A stretch of 64,000 bases of DNA from Micromonospora sp. Llam0 (GCF_003751085.1 NZ_RJJY01000001.1:2914001-2978000), one strand, 5' to 3'; positions 23,787 through 32,314 are shown, counted from the stretch's first letter. Notes: a model not told the origin generated them from the letters alone. Program-made: numbers and translations.

Positions 23787-26129
23787 ATGACTGAGGTCCG
23801 CGCGACGGTGGACGGGGGCGAGCCGGTGCAGACCGGCCCGCACCACGACCGGCCGGAGCGGCCCGACCGGCGGAACGTGCCCGACGGCGAGGCCCGCGTC
23901 CGGGACCTGCTGGACCGGATGACGGTCCAGGAGAAGGTCGCGCAGCTGGTCGGCTTCTGGGAGAAGGAGGACGGCGAGTCGGTCGCCCCGATGCAGGGTG
24001 AGTTCGGCGCGGCCGCCCGGCTCGAGGACTTCTCCCGGCACGGGCTCGGCCACGTCACCCGGGCGTACGGCACCCGCCCCGTCGATCCGGCGGCACGTGC
24101 GGCCTGGCTGTGGAAGTTCCAGTCCGAGCTGGTGACGGGGACCCGGCTCGGCATCCCGGCGATCGTCCACGAGGAGTGCCTGACCGGCCTCTCCGCGTGG
24201 CAGGCGGCGACCTTCCCGACACCGCTGGCGTGGGGAGCCGCCTTCGACCCCGACCTGGTCGCCGAGATGGCGGCGGCGATCGGATCGTCGATGCGGACCC
24301 TCGGCGTGCACCAGGGCCTCGCACCGGTGCTCGACGTGATCCGCGACCCACGCTGGGGCCGGGTCGAGGAGTGCATCGCCGAGGATCCGTACCTGGTCGG
24401 CACGATCGGCACCGCGTACATCCGAGGTCTGCAGTCGCAGGGGGTGCACGCCACCCTCAAGCATTTCGTCGGCTACTCCGCCTCGCGGGCCGGGCGCAAC
24501 TTCGCTCCGGTGCACGCCGGCCCGCGGGAGGTCGCCGACGTGCTGCTGCCCCCGTTCGAGATGGCGCTGCTCGACGGTGGCGCCCGCTCGGTCATGCACT
24601 CGTACGCCGAGATCGACGGGGTGCCGGTCGCCGCCGACCCGGCCATGCTCACCGGTGTGCTGCGGGACCGGTGGGGGTTCGACGGTGTGGTGGTGGCCGA
24701 CTACTTCGGGGTGGCGTTCCTCAAGCTGCTGCACCATGTCGCGGGTGACCACACCGAGGCGGCGGTCCAGGCGCTGACCGCCGGCGTCGACCTCGAACTG
24801 CCGACCGGCGACGCCTATCTGACGCTGCCGGAGGCGGTCCGCTCCGGCCAGGTCGACGAGTCGCTGCTCGACCGGGCCGTGCTGCGGGTACTGCGCCAGA
24901 AGCAGGAGCTGGGACTGCTCGACGCCACCTTCAGCGAGGACCCGCCCCGGGAGATCGACCTCGACTCGCCCGAGCACCGGGCGATCGCCCGTCGACTCGC
25001 GGAGCGGTCCGTCGTCCTGGTCTCCAACCAGGACGTCCTGCCGCTGGCGGCGGGTCGCCGGCTGGCGGTGATCGGGCCGAACGCCGACCTGGCCAGTGCC
25101 CTGTTCGGGTGCTACTCGTTCGTCAACCACGTACTGCCGCAGCATCCCGGCGTGGCGGCCGGGATCGAGGTGCCGACGGTTCTCGAGGCGGTGCGGGCCG
25201 AGTTCGGCGCCGAACTGGTCAGCTGGGCGCACGGCTGTGACGTCGACGACGCCGACCGGTCCGGCTTCACGCCGGCCGTCGACGCCGCTGCCACCGCCGA
25301 CGTCGCCGTACTGGTCGTCGGGGACCGGGCCGGGCTGTTCGGCCGCGGTACGGTCGGCGAGGGCTGCGACACCGACGACCTGGAACTGCCCGGGGTGCAG
25401 CGCGACCTGGTCGAGGCCGTGCTGGCCACCGGCACCCCGGTGGTCCTGGTGCTGCTCACCGGACGGCCGTACGCGATCGGTTGGGCGCTGGACCGGTGCG
25501 CCGCGGTGGTGCAGGCGTTCTTCCCCGGCGAGGAGGGCGCGGCGGCGGTCGCCGGGGTGCTCTCCGGGCGGGTCAACCCGTCCGGCCGGCTGCCGGTCAG
25601 CCTGCCCCGGTCGGCGGGGGCACAGCCGTACTCGTACCTGCACCCGGCGCTCGGTGAGGGCAACGAGGTGACCAACCTGTCGGTGACCCCACCGGCGGTG
25701 TTCGGCCATGGTCTGTCCTACACCACGTTCGCCTACTCGGAGCTGGCTGTGCCGGCGACGGCGCCCACCGACGAGGCGCTGGTGGTGACGGTACAGGTGA
25801 CGAATACCGGGGCGGTCGCCGGCGACGAGGTGGTGCAGCTCTACGGCCACGATGTGGTGGCCTCGGTGACCCGACCGGTGGCGCAGTTGCTCGGTTACCG
25901 CAGGGTCCATCTCGAACCGGGTCGGACGGTCACCGTCGAGCTGACCGTGCCCACCGCCCGGCTGGCGTTCGCCGACCGCACCCTGACCCGGGTGGTCGAG
26001 CCCGGCGAGGTCGAGATCTGGGTGGGTACCAGCGCGCGGCGGCTCGCACAGGGGCGGACCACGCTGGTCGGGCAGACCGTGCCGGTCACCAACGCGTCGC
26101 CCCGATGGACCACCTCCGAGGTACGCTGA
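23787..26129 (+). CDS. Glycoside hydrolase family 3 (beta-glucosidase/beta-xylosidase type)
   Basis: 780 residues. The GH3 N-domain carries KHFVGYS and the nucleophile Asp305 in VVVADYFGV. A GH3 C-domain follows (about 410-640), then a fibronectin-III-like domain (about 680-770). The ADYF context is seen in beta-xylosidase/glucosidase members. No signal peptide is visible, so it should hydrolyse imported oligosaccharides in the cytoplasm, matching its place after the importer genes. I chose the ATG at 23787 (AAGGAAGG upstream) over one 15 codons earlier. Exact sugar specificity is not readable. Confidence 0.92.
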   Translation: MTEVRATVDGGEPVQTGPHHDRPERPDRRNVPDGEARVRDLLDRMTVQEKVAQLVGFWEKEDGESVAPMQGEFGAAARLEDFSRHGLGHVTRAYGTRPVDPAARAAWLWKFQSELVTGTRLGIPAIVHEECLTGLSAWQAATFPTPLAWGAAFDPDLVAEMAAAIGSSMRTLGVHQGLAPVLDVIRDPRWGRVEECIAEDPYLVGTIGTAYIRGLQSQGVHATLKHFVGYSASRAGRNFAPVHAGPREVADVLLPPFEMALLDGGARSVMHSYAEIDGVPVAADPAMLTGVLRDRWGFDGVVVADYFGVAFLKLLHHVAGDHTEAAVQALTAGVDLELPTGDAYLTLPEAVRSGQVDESLLDRAVLRVLRQKQELGLLDATFSEDPPREIDLDSPEHRAIARRLAERSVVLVSNQDVLPLAAGRRLAVIGPNADLASALFGCYSFVNHVLPQHPGVAAGIEVPTVLEAVRAEFGAELVSWAHGCDVDDADRSGFTPAVDAAATADVAVLVVGDRAGLFGRGTVGEGCDTDDLELPGVQRDLVEAVLATGTPVVLVLLTGRPYAIGWALDRCAAVVQAFFPGEEGAAAVAGVLSGRVNPSGRLPVSLPRSAGAQPYSYLHPALGEGNEVTNLSVTPPAVFGHGLSYTTFAYSELAVPATAPTDEALVVTVQVTNTGAVAGDEVVQLYGHDVVASVTRPVAQLLGYRRVHLEPGRTVTVELTVPTARLAFADRTLTRVVEPGEVEIWVGTSARRLAQGRTTLVGQTVPVTNASPRWTTSEVR

Positions 26130-26142
26130 CCATCTGTTGGTG

Positions 26143-26201
26143 GCTGGCCGTCTGTCGGCGAGCTGGCCGTCTGTCGGCCGGGCTGGCCGTCTGTCGGCCG
26201 G
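26143..26201. repeat. Three tandem 19-20-bp hairpin-forming repeats
   Basis: The unit GCTGGCCGTCTGTCGGCCGG occurs three times in a row (starts at 26143, 26162 and 26182). The first copy is 1 bp shorter and slightly diverged. Each full unit contains GGCCG and CGGCC arms around TCTGT, so each can fold into a small hairpin. They lie just after the GH3 stop codon. Confidence 0.8.
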
Positions 26202-26228
26202 GCTGGGCTTCCACTGGGTGAAAGCGGG

Positions 26229-26258
26229 GGTCCCGGGTGCGATGGGCCACCCGGGACC
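26229..26258 (+). terminator. 11-bp stem hairpin after the GH3 operon
   Basis: Perfect arms GGTCCCGGGTG (26229-26239) and CACCCGGGACC (26248-26258) with an 8-nt loop. No U-tract follows, as is usual in high-GC actinomycetes. It lies between the GH3 gene and the Rieske operon, so it probably ends the former or structures the leader of the latter. Confidence 0.55.
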
Positions 26259-26299
26259 ATACGACCGTCCCGCCGTCGCACGCCAGGGAGGTCAGTCAC

Positions 26300-27340
26300 A
26301 TGCCGTTCGCCCGTGATCAGTGGTACGTGGCCGCGTACAGCAACGAGGTCGGACGGGAGCTGCTCGCCCGCACCGTCCTGGGTGAGCCGTTGGTGCTGTA
26401 CCGCACCACCGCCGGCACGGCGGTGGCGCTCGCCGACCGGTGTGTGCACCGACGCTTCCCGCTCTCGCAGAGCCGCCTCGACGGCGACAGGATCGTCTGC
26501 GGCTACCACGGCTTCACCTACGACGAGACCGGCAGCTGCGTCTTCGTGCCGGGTCAGCAGCGCATCCCGCGCACCGCGCGGGTCGCCGGGTACCCGGTGG
26601 TGGAACAGGACACGCTGGTGTGGGTGTGGATCGGCGACGCCGAACCTGATCCGGCGACGGTCCCCCGCGCGCCGTGGCTGGACGACCCCGGCTACACGGT
26701 GGTGCGCGGCATGGCGCCGCTGAACGCGCGCTACAGCCTGCTGGTCGACAACCTGATGGATCTGTCCCACGAGACCTACCTGCACGGCGGCTACATCGGC
26801 ACGCCCGAGGTGGCGAACACGCCGATCACCACGACGGTGGACGAGGAGAAGGGCGTCGTCCACGTCAGTCGGCACATGGACGACGCGGAGTGCCCGCCCT
26901 TCTACGCCCGGTCGACCGGCATCCAGGGCCGGATCACCCGGTGGCAGGACATCGAGTACCACCCGCCGTGTCTCTACCTGCTGCACAGCCGGATCGCCCC
27001 GCAGGGGGTGTACCCACCGGCCGAGGGCCCGGACAGTGCCGCGTTCCACGCCGAGATCGTCTACGCGATCACCCCGTCGACCGAGCACACCACCTACGAC
27101 TTCTGGGCGGTGGCGCGGGACTTCGCCGTCGACGACGAGTCGGTCAGCGAGTACCTCTACCAGAGCAACCACACGGTGGTCATGCAGGACGTCACCGCGC
27201 TGAACACCCTGGAGCAGGTGATCGCCGCCGAACCGGAGCGGTACCAGGAGCTGAGCATCAACATCGACACCGGTGGCCTCGCCGCCCGCCGCCTGATCGA
27301 ACGGATGATCGGGGCACCGACGGTAGGGGCGTCCCGGTGA
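26300..27340 (+). CDS. Rieske aromatic oxygenase, VanA-like O-demethylase type
   Basis: 346 residues. The Rieske [2Fe-2S] ligands are Cys48, His50, Cys67 and His70 (CVH...CGYH). The mononuclear-iron site lies in NLMDLSHETYLH, with His157 and His162 and bridging Asp154. The length and the C-terminal part match VanA-type vanillate O-demethylase oxygenases, which hydroxylate a methoxy or similar group so that it leaves as formaldehyde. The ATG at 26300 has GGGAGG 8 nt upstream. A reductase follows two genes later, giving a two-component system. The substrate is not certain; aromatic ethers are the best guess. Confidence 0.9.
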   Translation: MPFARDQWYVAAYSNEVGRELLARTVLGEPLVLYRTTAGTAVALADRCVHRRFPLSQSRLDGDRIVCGYHGFTYDETGSCVFVPGQQRIPRTARVAGYPVVEQDTLVWVWIGDAEPDPATVPRAPWLDDPGYTVVRGMAPLNARYSLLVDNLMDLSHETYLHGGYIGTPEVANTPITTTVDEEKGVVHVSRHMDDAECPPFYARSTGIQGRITRWQDIEYHPPCLYLLHSRIAPQGVYPPAEGPDSAAFHAEIVYAITPSTEHTTYDFWAVARDFAVDDESVSEYLYQSNHTVVMQDVTALNTLEQVIAAEPERYQELSINIDTGGLAARRLIERMIGAPTVGASR

Positions 27341-27576
27341 CCGTCTCCGACGGCCTGCCCGCCGGCGACCGGCTGTACCGGATCCACTGGCTGCCCGGCA
27401 CCGACACCCTGCGGGGCACCTGCCACTGCGGTGCCGAACGGACCGCCGACGATCCGGTGGAGTTGTGGCAGTGGCTGCTCGACCACCCGCGTGACCACCT
27501 CGCGCCGCGGGCGGTCCCGGCGGCGGCGCGGCGGACCCCGGCGGGTGCCACCCGTCGCACCTCGGTGCCGGCATGA
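27337..27576 (+). CDS. Small 79-aa protein coupled between oxygenase and reductase
   Basis: 79 residues, no family I recognise. It starts with GTG at 27337 overlapping the oxygenase stop (GTGA) and ends in an ATGA overlap with the reductase gene, so it is almost certainly translated. The middle contains LRGTCHCGAERTADDPVELW and WLLDHPRDH. The tail is Ala/Arg/Pro-rich. The Cys-x-Cys pair with neighbouring His could bind metal or an Fe-S partner, or could be structural. A role tied to the two-component oxygenase is inferred from position only. Confidence 0.75.
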   Translation: MTVSDGLPAGDRLYRIHWLPGTDTLRGTCHCGAERTADDPVELWQWLLDHPRDHLAPRAVPAAARRTPAGATRRTSVPA

Positions 27577-28601
27577 GCGCTGACGGTCCGACCACGACGC
27601 AGCTGGTGGTCGCCGGCCGGGAGCAGGTGGCGGCCGGCGTCGTCGTGCTGACCCTGTGCCACCCGACCGGCGGTGAGCTGCCCGGCTGGTCCCCCGGCGC
27701 GCACGTAGACCTGCTGCTGGGCCCGGGTCTGGCCCGCCCGTACTCGCTCTGCGGTGAGCCGGACGACCGCGGCACGCTGCGGCTCGCGGTGCAGCTCGAA
27801 CCCGGCGGACGGGGCGGCTCCCGGCACGTCCACGAGCGGCTCCTCCCCGGCACGCAGGTGCTGGTCCGCGGGCCGCGGAACAACTTCCCGCTGGTCACGG
27901 CGGAGCGGTACCTGTTCATCGCCGGTGGTATCGGCATCACCCCGATCCGGCCGATGGTCGCCGCCGCCGACGCCGCCGGGGCCGACTGGCGGCTGGTGTA
28001 CGGCGGACGCAGCCGCGCCACGATGGCGTTCGCCGACGAGTTGCGGCAGCGCTACGGCGACCGGGTACGCCTGTACCCGCAGGACGAGGCGGGCCTGCTC
28101 GACCTGGCCGGACTGCTCGATGTTCCGGGTGACGAGCTGGTCTACTGCTGCGGGCCGGAGGCGCTGATCGGGGCGGTGGGGCAGCGGTGCCGGGCGTGGC
28201 CGGCCGGCAGCCTGCGGGTGGAGCGGTTCACGCCGTCGGACGGCACTGCGGTCGACCAGGGTGGCGGCGACCGGGGCGTCGTCGAGCAGGGTGGCGGCGA
28301 CCGGGCGGGCGACCACGGCGGGCCGGGCACCGACGGCGCGGTCGAGGTGGAGTTGGCGCTGTCCGGTCGGACGGTGTCCGTGCCGCCCGGGACGTCGATC
28401 CTGGCCGCGGTGGAACAGGCCGGCGTCGCGGTGCTCTCCTCGTGCCGCGAGGGCACCTGCGGCACCTGCGAGGCCACGGTACTGGCCGGGGTGCCCGAGC
28501 ACCGCGACAGTCTGCTCACCGAGGAGGAACGGGCCGCCGGTGACACGATGCTGATCTGTGTCTCCCGGTCGCGTACCCCCCGACTCGTGCTGGAGCTGTG
28601 A
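27573..28601 (+). CDS. Oxygenase reductase, VanB-like (FNR-type with C-terminal plant-type 2Fe-2S ferredoxin)
   Basis: 342 residues. The flavin domain (about 8-105) has ARPYSLCGEP, and the NAD domain (about 108-215) has AGGIGITPIRPM and VYCCGPEALI. A C-terminal ferredoxin (about 255-342) has CREGTCGTCE and a distal Cys in LICVS. It passes electrons from NAD(P)H to the Rieske oxygenase encoded upstream. Between the NAD and ferredoxin domains lies an unusual Gly/Asp-rich linker with a repeated QGGGDR motif (residues about 225-255), absent from the canonical layout. Confidence 0.92.
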   Translation: MSADGPTTTQLVVAGREQVAAGVVVLTLCHPTGGELPGWSPGAHVDLLLGPGLARPYSLCGEPDDRGTLRLAVQLEPGGRGGSRHVHERLLPGTQVLVRGPRNNFPLVTAERYLFIAGGIGITPIRPMVAAADAAGADWRLVYGGRSRATMAFADELRQRYGDRVRLYPQDEAGLLDLAGLLDVPGDELVYCCGPEALIGAVGQRCRAWPAGSLRVERFTPSDGTAVDQGGGDRGVVEQGGGDRAGDHGGPGTDGAVEVELALSGRTVSVPPGTSILAAVEQAGVAVLSSCREGTCGTCEATVLAGVPEHRDSLLTEEERAAGDTMLICVSRSRTPRLVLEL

Positions 28602-28625
28602 CCGGCCGACGGCGATGATGGTGGG

Positions 28626-29381
28626 ATGGGTACGCAGCCCGGCCGGTCGGTCACCAGCAAGGTGCTGGCGCTGCTCGCCGCGTTCAGCCCGGCCGACCCG
28701 GCGTTGACGCTGAGCGAGCTGGCCAGACGGGCCGGACTGCCGGTACCCACCGCGCACCGGCGGGTCGCGGAGCTGGTCGACTGGGGCGCGCTGGAGCGCG
28801 GCGCGGACGGCCGTTACCGGATCGGGCTGCGGCTGTGGGAAGTGGGCTCACTCGCGCCGCGCGGGCTGGGGCTGCGGGAGCTCGCCCTGCCGGTGATGGA
28901 GGACCTGTACGAGGTGACCCGGGAGAACGTCCAGCTCGCCGTACGACAGGACCTGGAGCTCGTCTTCGTCGAGCGGATCGCCGGCCGACACGCGGTGCCG
29001 GTGCTGACCCGCGTCGGCGGCCGCTTCGCCCTGCACGCCACCGGGGTCGGGCTGGTGCTGCTCGCGCACGCGCCGGTGCCGGTGCAGGAGCAGGTGCTCG
29101 GTGCTCCGCTGGAGCGGTACACCGAGCGGACCATCACCGACCCGGCGGCGTTGCGCCGGCAACTCGCCGGGGTACGCCGGTCCGGGTACGCGGTGAGCGA
29201 CCGGCAGGTGACGATGGACGCGTTGTCGGTCGCCGCGCCGATCACCGGGCCGGAGGGGGTGCTCGCGGCGATCTCCCTGGTGGTGGCCTACGACCGGGCC
29301 GACCCGGTGGCCCTGGCCCCACTGGTGCAGGCGGCGGGGCGGGCGATCTCCCGGGCGGTCGCCAGGCCCGGGGTCCGGTAG
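28626..29381 (+). CDS. IclR-family transcriptional regulator
   Basis: 251 residues. A winged-helix head (SKVLALLAAFSPADPALTLS, then ELARRAGLPVPTAHRRVAEL) precedes an IclR effector-binding domain (RENVQLAVRQDLELVFVERI, RRSGYAVSDRQVTMDALSVA). Family members respond to aromatic acids and sugar acids. It begins 24 bp after the reductase stop, so it is likely the last gene of the oxygenase operon and regulates it. Confidence 0.92.
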   Translation: MGTQPGRSVTSKVLALLAAFSPADPALTLSELARRAGLPVPTAHRRVAELVDWGALERGADGRYRIGLRLWEVGSLAPRGLGLRELALPVMEDLYEVTRENVQLAVRQDLELVFVERIAGRHAVPVLTRVGGRFALHATGVGLVLLAHAPVPVQEQVLGAPLERYTERTITDPAALRRQLAGVRRSGYAVSDRQVTMDALSVAAPITGPEGVLAAISLVVAYDRADPVALAPLVQAAGRAISRAVARPGVR

Positions 29382-29402
29382 CCGCGACCGACCCGGCCGT
29401 GG

Positions 29403-29879
29403 TCAGTCGGGGAACGCCAGCAGCCGCAGGATCCGCGCCAGCCGCTGCCGGTCCTCGGGCGTGACGCCGGCCAGCAGGTCGGCCTCGGCCGCCCGCGCGG
29501 ACTCCTGGGCCCGGGCGAAGAGCACCCGGCCGGCGTCGGTGGCGACGAGGACGTTGGCCCGCCGGTCGGCGGGGTCGGTGCGCCGCTCGACCAGGTGACG
29601 CTTCTCCAGGTCGTCGATGAGGGCGACCACCTGGCTCGGGTCGAGGCGGAGGAACTCGGCCAGTTCCCGCTGGGTCGGGCGGGTGTCGTAGACGGCCAGC
29701 GCGAGGACGGAGAAGGATCGGGCCTTCAGACCATGTTCGGCGAGGGCCGAGTTCGCCGCCGTCAGGCTGAGGGCGTTGGCTCGGGCGAGCAGGAAGCTGA
29801 GGTCCTCGCCGAGAAGACCGTGCCGTAGACGGGCGGTTCCCGCCGGCCGGGGCTTCTCGCTCGCGGTCATGGCGGCCAT
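29403..29879 (-). CDS. MarR-family transcriptional regulator
   Basis: 158 residues from the ATG at 29879. The winged helix is RPTQRELAEFLRLDPSQVVA followed by LIDDLEKRHLVERRTDPADR, the standard MarR wing with DPADRRANV. It diverges from the SDR/amidohydrolase/MaoC/CoA-ligase operon and probably represses it in response to an aromatic or acyl-CoA ligand. GAGG lies 9 nt before the chosen start; an ATG three codons later is also possible. Confidence 0.9.
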   Translation of the reverse strand: MAAMTASEKPRPAGTARLRHGLLGEDLSFLLARANALSLTAANSALAEHGLKARSFSVLALAVYDTRPTQRELAEFLRLDPSQVVALIDDLEKRHLVERRTDPADRRANVLVATDAGRVLFARAQESARAAEADLLAGVTPEDRQRLARILRLLAFPD

Positions 29880-29900
29880 GGTAGCAAGCCTCGGCAATAA

Positions 29901-29913
29901 TTGACTTCCTCAA
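29901..29913. promoter_or_regulatory. Candidate MarR operator
   Basis: TTGACTTCCTCAA has 4-bp inverted arms TTGA/TCAA around a 5-bp centre, in the AT-richer gap between the divergent MarR and SDR genes. MarR-family proteins commonly bind TTGA-type inverted repeats in such gaps. Short, so it could be chance. Confidence 0.4.
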
Positions 29914-29954
29914 CGGTTCATGATTCGATCGGCTGCGACGCGAAGGAGTTCCCG

Positions 29955-30881
29955 ATGTCCCTGGACGGCAAAGTCGCCATCGTCACCGGTTCCGGCAAGG
30001 GTCTCGGCCTGGCCTACGCTCAACAGTTGGCCAGGCAGGGTGCCGCCGTGGTGGTCAACGACGTCGACGCCGAGGCCGCGAACCAGGCCGTCTCGGCAAT
30101 CGAGGCGGCCGGCGGACGCGCCGTCGCGCTGGTCGCACCGGTCGGTCCCACCGAGACAGCCGAGGCCCTCGTCGGCACTGCGGTCGAGCGCTTCGGTCGA
30201 CTCGACATCCTGGTCACCAACGCGGGAATCCTGCGGGACACGGTGCTGTGGAAGATGAGCGACGAGGACTTCGACACCGTCGTCAACGTGCACCTGCGGG
30301 GCACCTTCACCACCGTCCGGGAGACCGTCCGGCACCTGCGGCAGGCCGGCGAGGGTGGGCGCATCATCTGCATCGGCTCCCCGACCGGCCAGCGCGGCAA
30401 CTTCGGGCAGACCAACTACGCCGCCGCCAAGGCCGGCATCGTCGGCATGGTGCGGACCTGGGCGCTGGAACTCAAGCGGGCCGGCATCACCGTCAACGCG
30501 GTCGTGCCGGTGGCCGCGACCGCGATGACCGCCACCGTCCCCTACTTCGCCGCCGCCGTGCGGGCCGCCGACCAGGGCGAGCCGATGCCCGACTTCTTCC
30601 GGCACGATCTCGGCTTCGGTACCGCCGACGACGTGGCCGGACTCATCGCCTTCCTCGGCTCCGACGCCGCTGGCGACGTGACCGGCCAGGTCATCGGGGT
30701 GGGCGGCGACCGCATCCAGATCTGGACCCACCCGGAGGCCGCGCTGACCGCGTACCACGAAGGTGGCTGGTCCTACGACGCGCTGACCGACGCGTGGCCG
30801 ACGCAGTTCGCCGACGCGCTGCAGAGCGTCGGCGAACGCTTCCCGGAGCTCCCCGAGGAGTTCCGGACCGACGCCTCCTGA
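29955..30881 (+). CDS. SDR family oxidoreductase (HSD17B4-like)
   Basis: 308 residues. Cofactor motif TGSGKGLG (11-18), NAG at 89-91, Ser142 and Tyr155-x3-Lys159 (NYAAAK) are all present. It shares NAGILRD and the GNFGQ-x-NY stretch with the SDR at 417-1337, so the two are paralogs. Probable role: NAD(P)-dependent oxidation of a hydroxyacyl-CoA or alcohol intermediate. The ATG at 29955 has AAGGAG 6 nt upstream; an earlier start at 29901 would overlap the putative operator. Confidence 0.9.
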   Translation: MSLDGKVAIVTGSGKGLGLAYAQQLARQGAAVVVNDVDAEAANQAVSAIEAAGGRAVALVAPVGPTETAEALVGTAVERFGRLDILVTNAGILRDTVLWKMSDEDFDTVVNVHLRGTFTTVRETVRHLRQAGEGGRIICIGSPTGQRGNFGQTNYAAAKAGIVGMVRTWALELKRAGITVNAVVPVAATAMTATVPYFAAAVRAADQGEPMPDFFRHDLGFGTADDVAGLIAFLGSDAAGDVTGQVIGVGGDRIQIWTHPEAALTAYHEGGWSYDALTDAWPTQFADALQSVGERFPELPEEFRTDAS

Positions 30882-30908
30882 CCCGCGGCCGGACGGAGGG
30901 TGCCGAGC

Positions 30909-31790
30909 ATGTACCAACCCGCGATCGACCTTGCCGCGATCACCGCGATCGACGTGCACGTGCACATCGAGGTGGACGACCACGGCCACGCCTCGCTGCC
31001 CGAGCCACTCGTCGCGGCCGCGTCGAAGTACTTCCGGACCGACGGCCCACGGCCGGCCGTCGAGGCCGTGGCGCAGTACTACCGGCAGCGCCAGATGGCC
31101 GCAGTCGTCTTCACCGTCGACGCCGGCACCCAACTGGGCCACCGACCGCTGTCCAGCATCGAGATCGCCCGGGCCGCCGCCGAGCACGCGGACGTGCTCA
31201 TCCCGTTCGGCTCGGTCGATCCACGCACCGGCGACGCCGCCCTCGAACTCGCCGCCCGACTCGTCGAGGACGAGGGGGTACGCGGTTTCAAGTTCCACCC
31301 GACAGTGCAGGGCTTCGATCCGAGCCACGACGAGTACGCGCCGCTGTGGAGCCTCATCGAGAAGGCGGGCGTACCGGCGTTGTTCCACACCGGGCAGACC
31401 GGCATCGGCGCCGGCCTGCCCGGCGGCTACGGCCTGCGGCTCGGGCTGTCCAACCCGATCCTGCTCGACGCGGTGGCCGCCGAGTTCCCTGATCTGCAGA
31501 TCATCATGGCGCACCCGTCGGTGCCCTGGCAGGACGAGGCGCTGTCGGTGGCGACACACAAACCCAACACCTGGATCGACCTGTCCGGGTGGAGCCCGAA
31601 GTACTTTCCGGCAGAGCTGGTGCGCCACGCCAACTCGATCCTGAAGCGCCGGGTGTTGTTCGGCACCGACTATCCGCTACTCACCCCCGACCGGTGGCTC
31701 CGGGACGTGGCGAACATCGACCTCAAGCCCGACGTGCTCCCCGGCATCCTGAAGGACAACGCCGCCCGGCTGCTGCGCCTGACCGGGTGA
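30909..31790 (+). CDS. Amidohydrolase family protein (amidohydrolase-2/ACMSD-like)
   Basis: 293 residues, TIM-barrel metal hydrolase. Metal-site hallmarks are IDVHVH near the start, FHTGQTG (about 160), IMAHPS (about 200) and FGTDYPLL (about 255). The family includes decarboxylases and hydratases acting on ring-cleavage or carboxylated aromatic products, for example ACMSD, gamma-resorcylate decarboxylase and LigJ-type enzymes. It is nested in an operon with SDR, MaoC and CoA ligase, so a step before or after CoA activation is plausible. ATG at 30909 chosen, 9 nt after GGAGG. Confidence 0.88.
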   Translation: MYQPAIDLAAITAIDVHVHIEVDDHGHASLPEPLVAAASKYFRTDGPRPAVEAVAQYYRQRQMAAVVFTVDAGTQLGHRPLSSIEIARAAAEHADVLIPFGSVDPRTGDAALELAARLVEDEGVRGFKFHPTVQGFDPSHDEYAPLWSLIEKAGVPALFHTGQTGIGAGLPGGYGLRLGLSNPILLDAVAAEFPDLQIIMAHPSVPWQDEALSVATHKPNTWIDLSGWSPKYFPAELVRHANSILKRRVLFGTDYPLLTPDRWLRDVANIDLKPDVLPGILKDNAARLLRLTG

Positions 31791-31809
31791 CCAGGACGAG
31801 AGGAATCCC

Positions 31810-32262
31810 GTGACGACGACTGTCGATTTCCAGCAGCTCGGTGGACTCACCGGCACCGACCTCGGATACACCGACTACCGAACGATCACCCAGGACCAGG
31901 TGAACCTGTTCGCCGACGCCACCGACGACCACCAGTGGATCCACGTCGAACCCGAGCGGGCGAAGGCGGGTCCGTTCGGCGCACCGATCGCCCACGGCTT
32001 CCTGACCCTCTCCCTCGCCGTTCCGTTCTGGACGGAACTGCTCGATGTGACGGGCGTGTCGACGAAGGTGAACTACGGTCTTGACAAGGTGCGTTTCCCC
32101 GCGCCGGTGGTGGTCGGGTCGCGGGTACGGATGCGGGCCGTCATCGCCGAGGTCACCGAGGTCACCGGCGGGTACCAGCTCACCGTCGACCAGACGATCG
32201 AGATCGAGGGCGGGGCCAAACCTGCGGTCGTCGCCCGGGGCCTGTACCGCTTCTACGCCTGA
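31810..32262 (+). CDS. MaoC-family enoyl-CoA hydratase
   Basis: 150 residues. The catalytic pattern D-x4-H is in DDHQWIHV, with GPFGAPIAHGFLTLSL following. It shares long blocks, including NYGLDKVRF, with the MaoC protein at 11222-11707, so the two are paralogs in separate clusters. Expected reaction: (R)-specific hydration of an enoyl-CoA. The GTG at 31810 follows AGAGGA at 6-nt spacing and sits 19 bp after the amidohydrolase stop. Confidence 0.9.
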   Translation: MTTTVDFQQLGGLTGTDLGYTDYRTITQDQVNLFADATDDHQWIHVEPERAKAGPFGAPIAHGFLTLSLAVPFWTELLDVTGVSTKVNYGLDKVRFPAPVVVGSRVRMRAVIAEVTEVTGGYQLTVDQTIEIEGGAKPAVVARGLYRFYA

Positions 32263-32314
32263 GCGCTGCCGTCCGCTCCCACCAGTAGTCCGCTCCCCCA
32301 CCAGGAGGTCGCCG

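Noticed and set aside
23592..25910. A 772-codon open frame on the minus strand
   Set aside because: Antisense shadow of the GH3 glycosidase, with no recognisable motif or ribosome-binding site.
26143..26201. CRISPR array
   Set aside because: The repeats are directly adjacent with no spacers and no cas genes are near.
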